NCBI GenBank assembly: GCA_013400155.1
Contig: VXBM01001574.1
Coordinates: forward strand, 95,174 to 159,173
Direction of reading: 5' to 3'
DNA: 64,000 nucleotides
Source: Helopsaltes ochotensis
Taxonomy: Eukaryota; Chordata; Aves; Passeriformes; Locustellidae
Shown here in pieces: positions 49,058-63,537 of the stretch. How positions within the stretch are numbered: the stretch's first letter is position 1; the number at the start of each line of letters is the position of its first letter. The position numbers and the translations under genes are program-made. The notes below the pieces were generated by a model. It had not been told where the DNA came from and searched no databases. It saw only the letters and a list, made by a program, of their open reading frames with translations.

Positions 49058-50724
49058 CCAGGAAAAGTTGCAATTATTTGTGCGTAGTTTTTCTTTCCTA
49101 GGTTATTAACTCTCTGTCCTTAGCTTCTACATTTCACATTCACTTGAACGCCTCACTGGATTTCTCCTTTCACTTGGAGGTAGGAATCTAGAGGCATTCC
49201 TCAAGTAAATCACCAAGAGATGCACACAGACCTTTAAAGGTTATGAGAGATGGAGATTTCTCTGAATTCGTGCAGCTCTTCCCTGCTTACCCAAACCTCA
49301 AGCATTTGTACAGCTTCCTAAATTTGATTCGGCTTTTTTTTTAAATCCTGGTGGCAAATCCCAGCCCAGGCTGCAAAACATAAGGATTAGCACTCAAGCT
49401 GGAGCGATCGCTGGGGACTTCAGCGAGTCCCAGGCTGAAGCTGCTTGTAGTGTTTAGCCAAGAGCCCCAAATTGTTGTTTACAACAGTATCCACAGATCT
49501 GTAGCATGATGAGCTAATTAAAAAGCCCGGAAGTAGCATGTGTGGTAGTACTGACACAGCAGCATCTTCAGAGTAATTTAGGCATATGTTATAAAGAGGC
49601 ACAAAGTATCTTTCTGTCTCCAGTTGCCAGCCATAATGTGTAAATAATTCATTAAGAAAGGGCAGCCAGCACATCATCACCACTCAGAGGAACCAGAAAG
49701 CCCACAAAAATGAAAAGAGAAACATAATCATTATATTAATTACTGATAATGTAAGGTTTAGCAACTCCATTTCATATTATAATAGCCCAGCTTCAAAAAG
49801 ACTGATGCAAACAGTTCTTAGGAAACAAAACACCAGTAGAAATGAGCCAGTCTCCTTGCTTAGCTTTCCTAAGGGCCTAAAAATGCTGAAAGTGACCAGG
49901 TTAGGCAAAAATGGACATTTTGTGGGGTTTGAGCTATTGACGCAAATAAAAAAAATTATCCACACTGCAGAACTAGCATTTTTGCTAGTCCCATAGATTT
50001 TATAAAGGACCTACTTGAACCTTTGAAAGCCAGAGGCCATCTCAGAGCCAGTCCAGAACTCCTCTCTTGCTCTGCCTTCAAATATAAAACATACACCACT
50101 ACTGCTGTCCTTCTCCATAGTGGCAGAACAAGGTTCCAAGGTCCTCCGAAGTCAGCAATCCAACATCTTTACCTCTTTTTTCTTTTCTTTTACATCCACC
50201 TCATCCTTGCCCGAGTCTTTAATTTCAGTCAATCTCTAAACCTTGAGAGGGAGGTGCCATTCAGCCCACACCACAGAGCAGGGCCCTGACCATCCTTCAT
50301 CTTGGTGATTTTCACAAAAATTTCACTAGCAACAGTCCTGGAAGGAAGGTCCCAGGCACATTTCATTTGTGCTTTCAGTCCAGCTTATTTGTCCAACAAG
50401 ATAGGTAGCTTAGAAGATGATGTACTTCATCTGAGTCTCATAATGCCTACTCCCACAGGCCCTAATCTTTCTATCTTATTATTATAGAACTTTAAAACCA
50501 AAGGATATTTGCTTTTCTTTCAAGATTACTTTCCACTTTGTACACAGGAAAGATGGGAAGACTGAAATTACACTTGGAGCAAATATATCAGCCAGAGGAG
50601 AAGGGGAGGAGGAAATGCTCTTATTCAAACATGACAATAGAGCAGCACCACACCAAAGTCCTGTTTTCTGGTGCCTCGCTTGGGGAGAACAAATCCCTCT
50701 ACAAACTAGCCAAGAGTTAGATCT

Positions 50725-50810
50725 GTATTTACAGGAGGCAGCATGTACACCATGCACACTAAATGATTTACCCGAGGTTACAGAGCCACACAGTCAAACC
50801 CCCTCAGCAC
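50725..50810 (-). repeat. MIR-like SINE relic
   Basis: TTTACAGGAGGCAGCA, then AAATGATTTACCCGAGGTTAC and AGAGCCACACAGTC, follows the reverse complement of the MIR core (TTTACAG, GAGGCA, AAGTAACTTGCCCAAGGTCAC, ACAGC). Divergence is high and edges are approximate. Confidence 0.4.
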
Positions 50811-51682
50811 AGCTGCCAATTCTCAACTCCACTCAGCTTTCCAGCTGCTAAACAATAATCTTTTTCCCATTCCCATGTAAGACATGAGCCAATTTTACTT
50901 TTATGAGACTAAATTACCGCTATTCATCTCCTGTCACGGTAAATGAGTTACTAGTGAACTCTCTCATTTCTCCAAATTTTATTCACAAATGTCTTTATAA
51001 TTCCGTTTACCTGTACGTGAAGAGATACACGCTGTTTATACAAGCATAAATCAGGTATGATTTACTTTGCATTAAGTTGTTGTTTCTTTCATTGCTGGAG
51101 AAGAGACAAGGATAAGTAGTAAAAGCGAGGAACATTTTTTAAAAAATTAGGAGTGGAGAGACTATGGCTAGTATGACTTAAATGGGAAAAGGTTTCAGGA
51201 GTCAGACTCCACGAGATAGCACCATGAAGCAACAAGCATAGCACACATCCCTCAGCATGTGGGAGCTGACTTAGGATGCCTCCTGCATGCTTTCTTTGTG
51301 TTCCCTGTGAGGGAAGGAGGAAAAGGCACACACCATTCAGATTGCTCCTTGAGCAGCTGGGTGCAATCAGGAGTCTGCAACACAAGAGTGCAAGAATAAC
51401 CATAAATAAATTGGTGCAAGGTATACTCAAAGGGATACCAGGAGATTCCAGTCTTCATCTTCCACTATGCACAATGAGACAGGGCAGCAGGTAAATGGTC
51501 ATGGCCTGACAACACTTCTGAAAAACTTCAGATTTCTAACCATAATCCATTTCTAAATGGTGATTTAGTCTGGCCATGTTGGTTTGTACCTCTCCAAGGG
51601 CTTTCTAACCTCTCAGGTTGATTTCAGAGAGTTTTTTTACCAGAGATAAAGTACTCCAGTTCCACTAACAATCACACACCAT

Positions 51683-51755
51683 AAAAATACATTAATTATA
51701 AATATATACATTATATATAAATTATACAATATATACATTAATTATAAATTAATAC
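51683..51755. repeat. AT-rich imperfect tandem repeat
   Basis: The motif TACATTAATTATAAAT occurs at 51688 and again at 51734, separated by TATATA-rich sequence. It is a low-complexity segment nearly free of G. Confidence 0.75.
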
Positions 51756-53239
51756 TTAGGAAAAAAGAGAGGGGATTGATGACAGCTTTTGATCCCATCA
51801 AATGTGGCAGTGGTGGTAAACCAGTTTGGAATATGGAGCTGCCCATTTTAGGAAAAATAGAAACCACACAATCAGACATCAGTAGCTCTTGGCAGCACTG
51901 CTTCCTGCTCTCAGCAAGAGGGGCATCAGGGAGGGGTGGGGAGGCAGCTGCACCCCAGCAGGAGCTGCAGCATTTTGGAGGTAGCAGCAAGGGAACTTAG
52001 CAGGTGGTGCTGTGCTGTGCAAGGTCAGGTCTGTAAGGAAGAATCTTTGAGCAAAGACTCTTTTAAGCCAAAGAGATCAAGTAGCTCATTATCATCTATA
52101 CTTGCAACCAAGTTATTTTTCCCTTTTGGGAGTGCCCAAAATGTGCCAGGTCCCTCTCCTAGCCTGGGGAGACTCCCTCTATTGGCAGTTTATAATTTAA
52201 CAAAATGAAAACGAAGTCATAATTACCAAATAAGCATCTCTTATGGCTATGAGAGTTTTGTTTCCCCATTCCTGTGACCTTTCTCAGGCTGTTTTTTACC
52301 TTCTTTGATAACCTGGAAACTACAGTCACATCAGCATTTCTGTCACCAAAAGTTTAAAAAAATCCTTGTAAGAACCCTGAAAAGAAGACGAATACTTAAC
52401 AATTTTTTCTCCTTCGCTAAACAGAAATAAGCAAGGCACTGGGAGTTGTTTGGCTTTTTTTGGAGTTTTATTTAAGGGCAGGTAAGAGAGGAAGAAAAGG
52501 ACCTTTTACTAAAAAGAAAGTCTACTACAGTTCAATGGATTTAGAATTCCCAAGTTTTCAATTAAAACCTGGATCAAAGTAACAATGAATGCCAGTTGGA
52601 AAGCCTGCATTCATCTGAAAACAGAGACTAATAAGTCCAGAGCTTCCCAAACCCATCACATTCAGCAGCCCCACAAGGGATGGAGAGGAGCAGCACAGAC
52701 CTGCTCAGCCAGCTGGGCTGTCAAGCGGCTTTTATTTCCCTGTGCGAGAGAGCAGGAAAGGTGTTGAGCAGACAGATGATGAGAAGATGGGGGGAGGAGG
52801 GCAGAACATCAGAGGAAACAAATTCATAAGAATAATTTAATTTAGAACATAAAATTCATCCAACAAAATAGAGGAACAGATGCGAAGGGATTTGAAACTC
52901 CTTCTTGGATCATATCCCCTTAACTTTACTATACTCACAATCTGAATGTGATCTTATTTATTCATAATATCGAAACTGTATTAATTAAGCAATAAAATAC
53001 TCCAGACAGCTTGTTGTTAGGATTATTTACATACTGTGTGTGTTAAAGGGGGAGGAGGACAAATTAGTATCTCCATCCTGAGAGGTGACTAAACACTGGA
53101 GGAAACAATTCCAGGTTTTTTACAAAATGAAGGATTCCTCTTTGCTGTTGGAGCACTTGCCACAGCCAGTTTTTCAAAGGACTCTGCTAATTAAGATATG
53201 TACTCATACAAGCAAATATTTGGCTGTCTCAGTGCTGCT

Positions 53240-53290
53240 GTTATCTCCCCTGTGAAGCTGAGAAAACCAAGGCAAACAGAAGGATAAGGA
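53240..53290 (-). repeat. MIR-like SINE relic (short)
   Basis: CCCCTGTGAAGCTGAGAAAA followed by CCAAGGCAAACAGAAGGATAAG parallels the reverse complement of MIR (CCCATTTTACAGATGAGGAAAC, TGAGGCACAGAGAGGTTAAG). It is short and diverged; it may also be chance similarity. Confidence 0.3.
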
Positions 53291-53454
53291 GATCTTATTC
53301 ATTTCCCCTCTCTGACCCTGCTAAGGAGACTAAGCCAGGCATCTGCACTAACCACGAGGTGATTAGCACAGCCAGGACAAACAGACACAAATGTAGATGA
53401 GCCTTCTGGGGAGCCTGCCAAGGAACATGCTGCCTTCCCAAGCAGAAGATGTGC

Positions 53455-53535
53455 CACTCTTCACACTGCCATATCACTGATGTGTGACCTTGGGCAGCAA
53501 ACCACAGAACCTGAGGGCACCGGGTTTGCCTCTAA
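53455..53535 (+). repeat. MIR-like SINE relic
   Basis: TGATGTGTGACCTTGGGCAG matches the most conserved MIR core (GCTGTGTGACCTTGGGCAAG) almost exactly. Flanking similarity is weak, so the extent is approximate. Confidence 0.45.
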
Positions 53536-54074
53536 GGCAGCACAATAGAGGTCACATCACCTCAGCTGGCCAGGCCTGCCTGTTATTACACAGCTGTGGT
53601 GTGCAGGACACAGATGAATTTTGCCTGTACAAACAAACTTGACAAACAGAAGTTAAGAGCAGGAAAGAGGAGAGGGAGTTCATCAACAGGTACTTGCCTG
53701 AATACTTGGAGCAACAGAGCAATATGAAACTCATTTTCTTTCTCCATACAAAAAGAGCTCCCTTTAGAACCCTTGCACTGCCTTCAAGTTTAGCAGAGAT
53801 GGTTCTACAATCTCTTCCAGAAGGAAAGAAATAAACTCTGCTTCTCTTGAAGCTGGATCCACATTCAAGGGACACGGCAGATCTACCAAGTACTTTAAAA
53901 ACACGGCTCAGGCTCTCATGCCTGTGTAATTTACTGACACAACTCCACCTGTGCTCCAGGTGCCTTCACTACTTCTAATTGTTTTCCTTTGGAGAAAGAT
54001 GAATCATTACCACCTGAGCTTTTCTTCATAGTTTTAGGCTTCCTAATCTTACGTACCAGCCTCTAGTCCCTGCA

Positions 54075-54172
54075 GATAAGTGAGGAATTGATGCCTGAGT
54101 AAGTACAGCTGAGGAAGGAAGCTGGAACCCAAAGTCCCTCATGGCCTGGGCTCAGTGTCCACGACCAGCAGT
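54075..54172 (-). repeat. MIR-like SINE relic
   Basis: GCAGATAAGTGAGGAATTGA, AAGCTGGAACCCAAAGTCC and CTGGGCTCAGTGTCCACGACC parallel the reverse complement of MIR (ACAGATGAGGAAACTGA, GGGATTCGAACCCAGG, CTGGCTCCAGAGTCCGTGC), with a probable internal deletion. Confidence 0.4.
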
Positions 54173-57100
54173 AGCAGAATGATACTTGAGAGGGCTGAAG
54201 ACAGGTAAAAGCAGTTTGTATGAGGAAGACTCAGCCATGTTGGGAGCCCTACAAGTATATCATGGTAGTTAAAAGCATGGACTTCATCGCTGCTGTGGAC
54301 AAACTATTATTCTCCCTGTTGTAAAGTTTATACGCATCTTTTCTGCAAGAGAATACTATTTTATCGATTTCCCTTCAGAGATTGCTTGGAGGAAGAAGAC
54401 TTCATTGGTAAGAAAACAAATTTTTCAGCCACCAGGGTGACAATATGGTAGGGTGCAGCAGTTATTCTGTCTAACCTTGGATACAGCTGCTGAAAAGGAT
54501 CTTCCTCCTCTGAATCTGAAACAACTTTTTAGGAGGTTGTTTTTCTCCCCCAACCAAAATACTTGCATTGAAAACTGTGTTCTGCCTTTCCCTCAAATAA
54601 GCACCTTGTCTATACGTGCAGGGAGAATATATAGGCTATACAGTCCAGGCTATAAAAAGCCTGGAATTGTTTCCTCTAGCATTTAGTCACCTCTCAGGGA
54701 TGGAGCCACTAATTCTTCCTCATCCCCTTTTAACACTCATGGTACGTAAATAATCCTAACAACAAGTTGTCTGGAGTATTTTATTGCTTAAATAATATGG
54801 TTTCAATATCATGAAGATCGTCAGTTTGCTGTTCTGAAACCCAAAAAGCCTATGTTCAGTCAGTCACAAAAAGAGATGACACTGAGGAATGAGCAGAAGA
54901 GCTTCTATCAGAGCAGGAGATTACTGATCTAACCCAGTTACCTGGGAGGCCTATGTCTGAAATGCTATTTTAAATTGTGTCATTACACAGTAAGGAATTA
55001 GAATTATTCATCGTGTCTAACTAACCTCATTACAGTTTCCGCTGGGAATAATTATTTCAAAACATTTCTTGCTCTTCAGAACCTAAGGGCACAATTATTG
55101 AGTCTTCCTGAACTTGGCTCAAATGACTTCTCTAAATTCTAGGGAGCTGTTTGGGCTCCCAGCACAAAGTGAACTTACCTAAGAACTAACCTTATTTGCA
55201 GCAAAGAAACAAAGACAGCCGCTTGATACATTCACCTACCTGCCTGGTCCCCACCATCACATCACAGCCTGTGGCTGTGACCCTCACATCCCTTTCCATC
55301 CCAAAAATGCATTTCCCCAGGTGGATGATGCTGCTTTTCAAGTCAGGAAAATGTTACTCCTACCAAAGAGTTACAAAGGGCAAAGCTGCCTAAAATCAGG
55401 GGCTTTCCTATTATGTTTGACCATTCCCCACAGAAACGGAAGGGCAATGAAATGTGTGTCATCATACACAATTTATAATTTATGTATTTTTTAGAGAAAC
55501 CTCTCATCCAGCTTCTGGCAGACAAAGGTTTTCTAAAACAACGGCTCATAGGGAGGACAATACAGACAATACTTTATTTGCAGAAAATGGGTCATTGCAA
55601 ATATTTATTTCAACATCTGTAAGGACCAGAGTGTACTTATTAAAAAGTGTGAGGTCAGCAAAAAAACTGTAGAGGAGGTTCTGGCAGTGATGTTAGCACA
55701 GCTGCATAAGATTAACAAATTGCTCTTAAAGGTGCAACTAGAAAGGATCTCTCAGTAATACTTCAAATTCTTTTCACAAAGATGAAGTTCCAATGAAAAT
55801 ATGTGCTGTGACTTCTATCAATCAGGCCTTGACTTGTCCATTACCATTTTCTCACTTATACATAAATTAGCCTGTTCAGATCTCACCTTTGTCCTTTCAA
55901 GGCTTTTTAATGTCTTTTTAAATAGATCTAGAGAACTGACATTCAAAAAGAGTTGAGGTGGAAGATGTTCTCCTCTGGTGTTTTAAACTCAGATGTTCTG
56001 TCTGCAGAATAAAGGCACATTATATCTTCAGCTCAGGAATAGTCTTTTACATTGTTTGGATCTGAAATTATGACCAATACAAAATAGGTATAAACATTGG
56101 TTCTGTTTCTCAGTAAACTACTTAAGACTTCTGGAGGCAATTCAGAATTGAAATAGCCTCTCCTGAAATTAGCAGACATGCTAAATTATTTCATCTGCAA
56201 AATAAACAGATTGTGATGCATTTCCAAATTAGCCAGAAGAGCCCAGCAAGACAAGATTAAGTAAACCAACAGATGTAAAAGCAAGACATAATATCTCATC
56301 TAAGTGAAATGTTGAAGTGTTAAACAAAATGAATGAAGACAAAGGCATTTGTAAAAGTGGCCCGGTGTTTGTATGCTTCTTCATTTTCAAAGCTCTTATT
56401 ACAGCACAAGTCATAAATAAATTACATTTTGCTTTCATAGAGTTCCAGTAACCATCATTTGGGAGTTAGGTTTGTTATCTCAGATTTACAGAGATTTCAA
56501 GCTACAACATTAATGTATTACACAGGTCCAAACCAATTCATAATAAGGTAAATAAGCACAATATAAGCACTAAAAACAATATAATCACACCGCTGACTTT
56601 CAACAATACAAAACTCTTGTGTTTGAGCTTGGACCAGAAACTTTGGTCTGCTGTTTGAAAATTGACCTCTCATTCAAAACATGTGAAACAAAGACTATTC
56701 CTGTTAATGAAGGAAATGGGCAAGGTTTCCTTTCAATGGTCTGCTAACTTCTTTTAAGAAAAGATAATTTTTGACACTCATTCAGGAAACCTTTTATTAG
56801 TACTAAGAACTCTGAATGAAACCTACTTGGTTTTTTTTCATCAAAGAACAAAAAGGGTTCAGGAATAATGTTTTCAATATCTGCATATTCTTATAGCACA
56901 GTATATATTTATATCAACAGCCCAGCACCTTCACTGCATCACTTAACTGGGAATGTGAGAGAGGAATGGAGATTGTACCAGTTTTTCAGTGAGGTACATG
57001 GATCTGGTTTTAGGGGGCTTGGGGGCTGGTGGGTCTGGGATTGGTTTAGCCTGCACTCAGCACTGTAAAATTCCAACCTGGTCCAGTAGCACATTAAGCA

Positions 57101-60100
57101 TTTTGTTATCTCAGCTTTTCCGATGAGACAAAATGCAAAATGAAGCATTTCAGAGCTCTTGGAAGTATGCCTCCTTCTACAAACGTGGTTCATTCCCCAC
57201 AGCTATGATTTGTACCAAAATTCTTCACTCTGCCTTCAAGCTAGATCTAGTTATACCCTCAGTGCCACAGTTTCTTGCTTATCTGCCTTACACTAAGGAA
57301 TGGGCTGTGTGTTGCTGTCATGACAATCAGCAAGAGCATCAGTTAGAGCATTTAATAAGTTAAAGATTAGTGGGTAATCTCTGAGGCAGGGTTTTCCCTC
57401 CACATATATAATATACACAAAACTCTTGGCTCTAAACTTCACCACATAAGCTTAAATCAAACAATAAGATACAGCTTAAAACACACCAAAACACGCTAAG
57501 AAAACAGAAGTTACTTTTGCCCTGTTGTGATGCAAAACAAAAATGTACATACATTTGATTAGAAGCAATTGTGTGTGAAATATTTTACACCCACTCAGCA
57601 CTTACAGCCTCTACAGCGCGTGTGGGTGAGCTCTGACAGGGCTGTGCTGCCACCCTCTGTCCTCAGCCCTCCAAGTATCAGCAGCTAATATTGGGGCGGT
57701 ATTAACTTCTCTTTCACCAGGGAATCTGAGAAGGTTAAAATCTACATCGTGCAAGGAGCTGATGAGCTATCAGAGCACAAGGGATATTGCTTCACATCCC
57801 AAATTTAAGGCCTGCTGGGCATCTATGCTATCCATAACACTGTAGTTACAGGACCATTTGGAGGCCTGTGATAAAAAGTCTTAGGAAGTCAGAGAAAGAG
57901 CCTTCATGAAGCAGCTTATGAGTACCTGTAGCTGCACTCAGCATGTCAAAAGAGGAGCAAAACCCAAAGCTGACCCCGCACTCATAAGGACCAAACTATT
58001 TCTGATTTGGTGATATTGTTTAGGTCCTAAAGGTCACCAGGTCTGCTTTATTAGTCCACATTTACTCCATGATAACCTTTAGAAACAAATAAACTTAGGC
58101 ATTGTTACATTCACATGTTTCCTGGATTTCAGGGTGTGTTTATTCAGTATGAATCATATTTGAAACAACTGGAGAAAGGCATCTTCCCTTGCATGTCTCA
58201 AAATGTCCCAAAGGACCACAGCATTGCAAGGCTTGTCACTGTAAAGAGAGGCTCAGCATCTTCCCTGACACACTGACAGGAGCTGACTGGCCCTCGGTAT
58301 TTTCTATGAAATTGAGAGATAGGCTATTTTGTCCACAGGATCCTCTCCCAGACTGGACTTCTTAAAGGATTTCAACAGTCACATTTGTGACTTTGTATGG
58401 GAAGGTGGAGCTCTTAATGTAGGTGGAGATTTGAAAAACAACAGACTCTAAACCGTAAAGGAATGGAGCAATGTCTTAATCAAGAGGAACAGCAAAAGCA
58501 GCTTCCACCTTCCTACCTAGTGTGCCTGGATCCAACCCTTCAACTCAATGCCAAATAACTCTTCTAGCTCCACGTTTAAGCAGGTTTCATCAAAAAAATC
58601 AAGAACTTTGATAAGAAAGACCAGATTAGTAAACTATGAGTGGTAGCTACGTCAAATATACACCTTTTTAGCCTAGCTATAAAACAGCAAGAAAAGGAGC
58701 CCTGTGGCTGGTGATATGGGAGACCTGAGCAGACTATAAACAGCCCAACAGCATCCTCAGTCTGTTAAACTCACTTTTCCATAAGAACCGCCAATGCCTC
58801 TTCTGAGGGATTCTGTCTGCTCTGAAAGGAGAGCATTAAGCAGATCATTAAGCTGAAAAGAAGGATAAATGCCAGTAAAACTTTCTCTTTTGTGTTCTTT
58901 TTCCGCAGGAAGGGAGAAATACAGACTGTAACCTACAACAATAAGCTGGAGTCCAGAGAAAGCTGACTGTTTCTTAAAAGGTTGTCAAGCATTAACAATG
59001 TTCTACCACACAGCAGTAAGCTTACCTGGAGATGATTTTACATGGTGTTAGCTGTGCCTCAATGCTTTGTAAAGCCTAACTTTAGGCACACTTGAAACAC
59101 TTAGGCAGAGCTTTGCAAACTACAGGAAAGAGGGAAGGGAAAAGACCTTCAGGGTGGGACAAAGTCATTCCAGGATATGTAGTTATTTCTAGATGGCTTT
59201 TCAGTATCCTGTTTGCCCTTCAGTGTTTTGCTGTTTCTGCTCATTTGTAGATTGTCTCCCCCACAGCACTATTACGCCTTTCAATGTTTGGAAGTCATAA
59301 GTGCCCTTTTGCACTCATTAGGCTCTCAGCAGAAAGTGACTGTAAGCGTAAAAATAAGTCCTGGTGTCAAAGTGTCTGGCAAAAAAAGGAAAGCAGAAAT
59401 TGTGGTAGGAATTCAAGGAAAACACAAGGGAGTGTGTCAGCCTCTCCTTCTTGGGCAGAGAAGAGTTCTCAGAAGAGAAGGGTCACTGCACACCTGCTAA
59501 AGCCAGCCTCCCAGTAGCAGGCTGCTGAGCTCTGTTCGGGTGGGAGCTGGAAGGGAAGGACAGAAAAGCAGACACTCCCTTTGCACAGCTACAGCTCCCA
59601 GTCATGCGAAGCAGAATGACAAAACCACTGTTATCTTGCAGTGACGAAGGTCACCTTTGCAGGGGCTTGTGGCTTTATCACAAGCTGTAAGGGCCATACC
59701 AAGCAGTGGACAGTTGTGTGCACGTGTACTCACACCCACATACACAGGTAAAGGTGAGATCTCAAGGTATGATTGCACTTGTAAGGCTAAAGACTCATTG
59801 TAAAAACTGTGACTCCACACTCCACTTGGAGACCTTAAAATCACAGCTCTTTGAAAGCCCCAGGAGATATGACTAATGCATGTGTTCACTTGCATCCCCA
59901 CTAGTACATAAAATTTTCTGCAGAAAGGAATCAACATTTTCACTTACACCAATGACAGCCTCTCTCCTAGAGGAAAAAAACAGCCTTGTATAAAAATAGC
60001 CTGTATTCATTGACCCTAAGAAAGAAGCAAACATTGCTTTTCTCCTTCAAAATAGCTCTTAGAACTTTTCTGGCCCTCTGATACAGAACAGCTCCTTCCG

Positions 60101-62517
60101 TTTTTCTCCTTGCAAATATCCAAATCAAACCACTAAGTGCCCACCAGCATGAAGTCATTGTCTTGACTTTACACTCCTTCCCCTCTGGCTCTCAACAGAC
60201 ACCTGAGGCTCCACTGGTCTTATCTGCAACTATTATCTCAATACCATTTCTCTATCATACTTATTATCTAATTCTTTGTGGTTCAGCTTTCATCCTTCTC
60301 AGCACCAAAATTTCTCCTGAAATTCCAGATGACATCTTCCCTAGTGAAGCTTGTATTGGTCCAGTTTAACTTATTTTACCTGGTCTCAATTTGTTTGTTC
60401 AACTACATCCTTATTCATAAATGTGTGCAGACTTGGTCATGACAGTTGAGTACTCCCTGGGGGTCAAAAATCTGTTCTCAACCTTCCATCTTCCATGAAC
60501 ATATTGAAAAAAGGAAAGAAAAATTCACATGTCCATGTAAAATTACTTGTACTCCGAGCTTCTACAACATCTGTAGCAATGAGGCCTCCATCTTCACTGA
60601 ATACTGTGTGAAAGACTACTGTCTTCTCTGCTCTAAAGCTGCTGTCTGAGTTTTATGGTGTGGATCTTAGTCCTAATGAGGGGGACAAAAAGGCACATGA
60701 GTAGCAGTCCCCTACAGGGCATACATGTGTAGTCCACAGATGCTGAAATAAAAAGGATGTTGCTCTTTCCTACCAACTTTGTTTGGCATGTGAGCTCTTT
60801 CATCACTGTTATTTAAAGGGCCAACCAAGCACCCCAATTGCTCAAAAATAGTAAGGTGAGTGTCTCCCTCCCTTCCTCCCAATCTGCCATCCTGTAGTTT
60901 GCCATTGTTAGGAGGCAATCTGTCAGTGGCTGTAGCTCCTAAGGCTGGGCTTAAATTTTCTTCCAGCAGTCAGAGTTAGCTGGCAGCAAAGGTGACAAGC
61001 TGACAGCCTCCTGTTAGTACGGAGGCACTGTCTAATGCTCCTGCTATCAGAGGTAATTTTACAGAGAAGCCTAGAGATAATTTTTCAATTTGCTCTCTAG
61101 TAAATCAATTGCAGCTCAGTAATCAAGACAATGGCTGTAAAATGCAATGTGTGCAGTGTGTAAGTGGAGTGAGGGTTTCACGCCACAAATCTGAATCAGA
61201 GCACAGTAATAGTATTTTCCCTTAAGCCTATGGAAACCCCAGAAGGGGCGCTGAATGTGAATGGATAGAAGCAAATTACTACTGCTGATACTCTTAAAGA
61301 TTCTTCTTGTTTCTGATGAAACTCCCAGTGAAATCGGTGTAGACAGGCTTTGGTAATAGAGTGAGATATGGAAAGGAATAGTTCAGATCAGACCCTTCTT
61401 AGAGAAGGACTGAAGGGGAATTTAGGGCTGTTGTAAATTGGGTAACAATTCACAGGCATCACAGTTGCTCTGCTCTTGAAAGATCTTTGATTCAAACATA
61501 GCATCCTAAAGGCAGCTATGTCATTGCCATGTCATTCTTATGTGAATAGTTTGGAACAAGGTTCTGTCTGGATTTTTGGAAGGAGGAAAACTAAGAGAAA
61601 TATAGCAGAAAAAGAAAGAAAATCTAGGTACCTGATACTGTGACCTTAAAGTGTAACAAAAACTTTGTGCAAAGTCTTCTGTGGTAAAAAGGGATTTCAA
61701 TTATAAGCAAAGTTCTTCCTGACTCTTCTGCTTCCCAAGAAATCAGGTTTTCTCTAAGACTGTCAAATTTCTAAGTGATTGTTTGTGAGGCCCCAAAGTT
61801 TGGCTGACAAAAAGGTTTCAATTTCACACAAAACAAGAAAGAAAGTTCTATATGAGAGTTCAAGAGATAGCGAGTCCCCTTGAATGCCATCGTTTTCAAT
61901 GCATTAATCATTTATATTTCTAAGTTTACTTTCAAGGGGTTTACAGCCAAAAAGTTTGAGGATGTCATAGCAAACTTCTCTTTCCTTTACTCTGAATTAC
62001 ATGAGTAGGCTGGAAAACTACATGTCTTTCTAAAATAGAGAGATGAAAAGAGATAAAAAATGAACAGATAGCCAATTTCCATACTAATGTCATGGTGCAG
62101 ATAACTGAAAATATTTATGCTAGTAAATTAACTTTTCCTAGAGGCAAAAGCCACACGTTATGGAAAAGAAAAAAGGGAAAAAAAAAACCCACAAAGAACC
62201 AGAGGGTTTTTTCACAGTTTACATATTTACATTCCTCAGGGTTGAGTAAAGCAACTCTTCACTATAAAGGGAACAAAGTTCCAACAGTCTATACCACATT
62301 CATATACTCAAAAGGTTTACCTAAAGGAACTTTAAATCCTGAGCAGTTATAAACGTAGTAGAAAAGGAAAAGAAGCAGAAACAAGCTAGTTTCTAGCCTA
62401 GAATTTGGCATCAGTTTGTCTTGTACAGCCCCTATAACAGATGGTCTCTGTCTCAAACAACTTATAGCCTACTAGGGGAAGACAGAAAGGTAACAATATT
62501 ATAGAAATCCCAACAGA

Positions 62518-62531
62518 AAAAAAAAAAAAAC
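62518..62531. repeat. Poly(A) tract
   Basis: A run of about 14 A residues is followed by CCACTATTTTTTTTTCCC. No retroposon body is recognised beside it. Confidence 0.7.
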
Positions 62532-63537
62532 CACTATTTTTTTTTCCCACAGTAACTCAGGAATGCTACAGCCAAGTGAAAAATTCCCTGACTAGTGCTT
62601 TTCCCACAAGCCTATCCTTCTTTCTAGCCCCTAAAGGAGGGTTAAATATCTAAAGAGGGCTTAAATATTTTTCTTTTCTGCTGCTGAAATGAAGCCAAAG
62701 AACTTTCTGTGATTTCTTGCGGAATAGTGTAAAAATTAGCAAACCAGGATAGATGAAGGTAATACTGCAGTTATACATGGCTTATTTTGCCCATGAACAT
62801 TTACAAAAAAAAAAAGAAAAAAGGAAAAAAGAAATTTGATGTTAGATGTTTCACAGCTTTGGACAGATACACCATTTTTAGAGGCAATAATTTAAATTCA
62901 TTGTCAATATGAGCGTACTTGCACTTTAGCTTGGTAATTTATCTGTCTGGGAGAACTGCTTTTGCACAGCAAGCACTGCCTAGTTTGTTATTGAATACTT
63001 AATAGAAATGGCACTGGCAGGCTGCTAAAGTCCAGTTCATGAACACAAAAAATCCAAGATCCAGAAAGATAGTTCAGAGATTCTTCTAGTTTTATTAGTA
63101 CATTGATTTGTAGAACAGTTTTTTAAGTTCCTATCTCTATTCTTAGAGAAAAATTAAGAACATTCAATCTGCACTCGCCTATTGGATTGCTGGAGCTGTC
63201 TTAGAACTGGGTATTCACTTCAGGTACATAAACCTGAAAAAAAATTCCATTGAACTTAAACATTTTGATGGGTTTGTTAACTATTTGTAAACAGGCCAGA
63301 TATCCCTCCGTTTCTGTAAGTCCCATGGCCAAATATATGTCTCTGGCAAGTTGTCTATGGCAAAAGGTTTTAGCAAATTAAGGAAAGCGTTTCAAGACCC
63401 ACAAATGTTGTTTCATGCATCTCTCAAGACCTGTATTTTCTCACAGTCATCACCTGCTCCATGAGAAGTGCCACTTCAGGGACTTGTGTGATAGAATAGA
63501 CATGGCAGTCTCCTGGAAATTGTAAGTAGCATCTAAA

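Larger units (their letters stand above)
45576..63537. other. Probable intergenic region downstream of MAN1A1
   Basis: About 18 kb of AT-rich sequence has no supported exon, promoter island or RNA gene. It contains an LTR fragment at 48830-49057, MIR-like relics at 50725-50810, 53240-53290, 53455-53535 and 54075-54172, an AT-rich repeat at 51683-51755, and A-rich tracts at 62518-62531 and about 62807-62834. Longer open frames (46573-46935 and 48562-49026) lack domains; the second runs into the LTR. In mammals the next gene downstream is FAM184A, and no part of it is recognised here. Confidence 0.65.
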
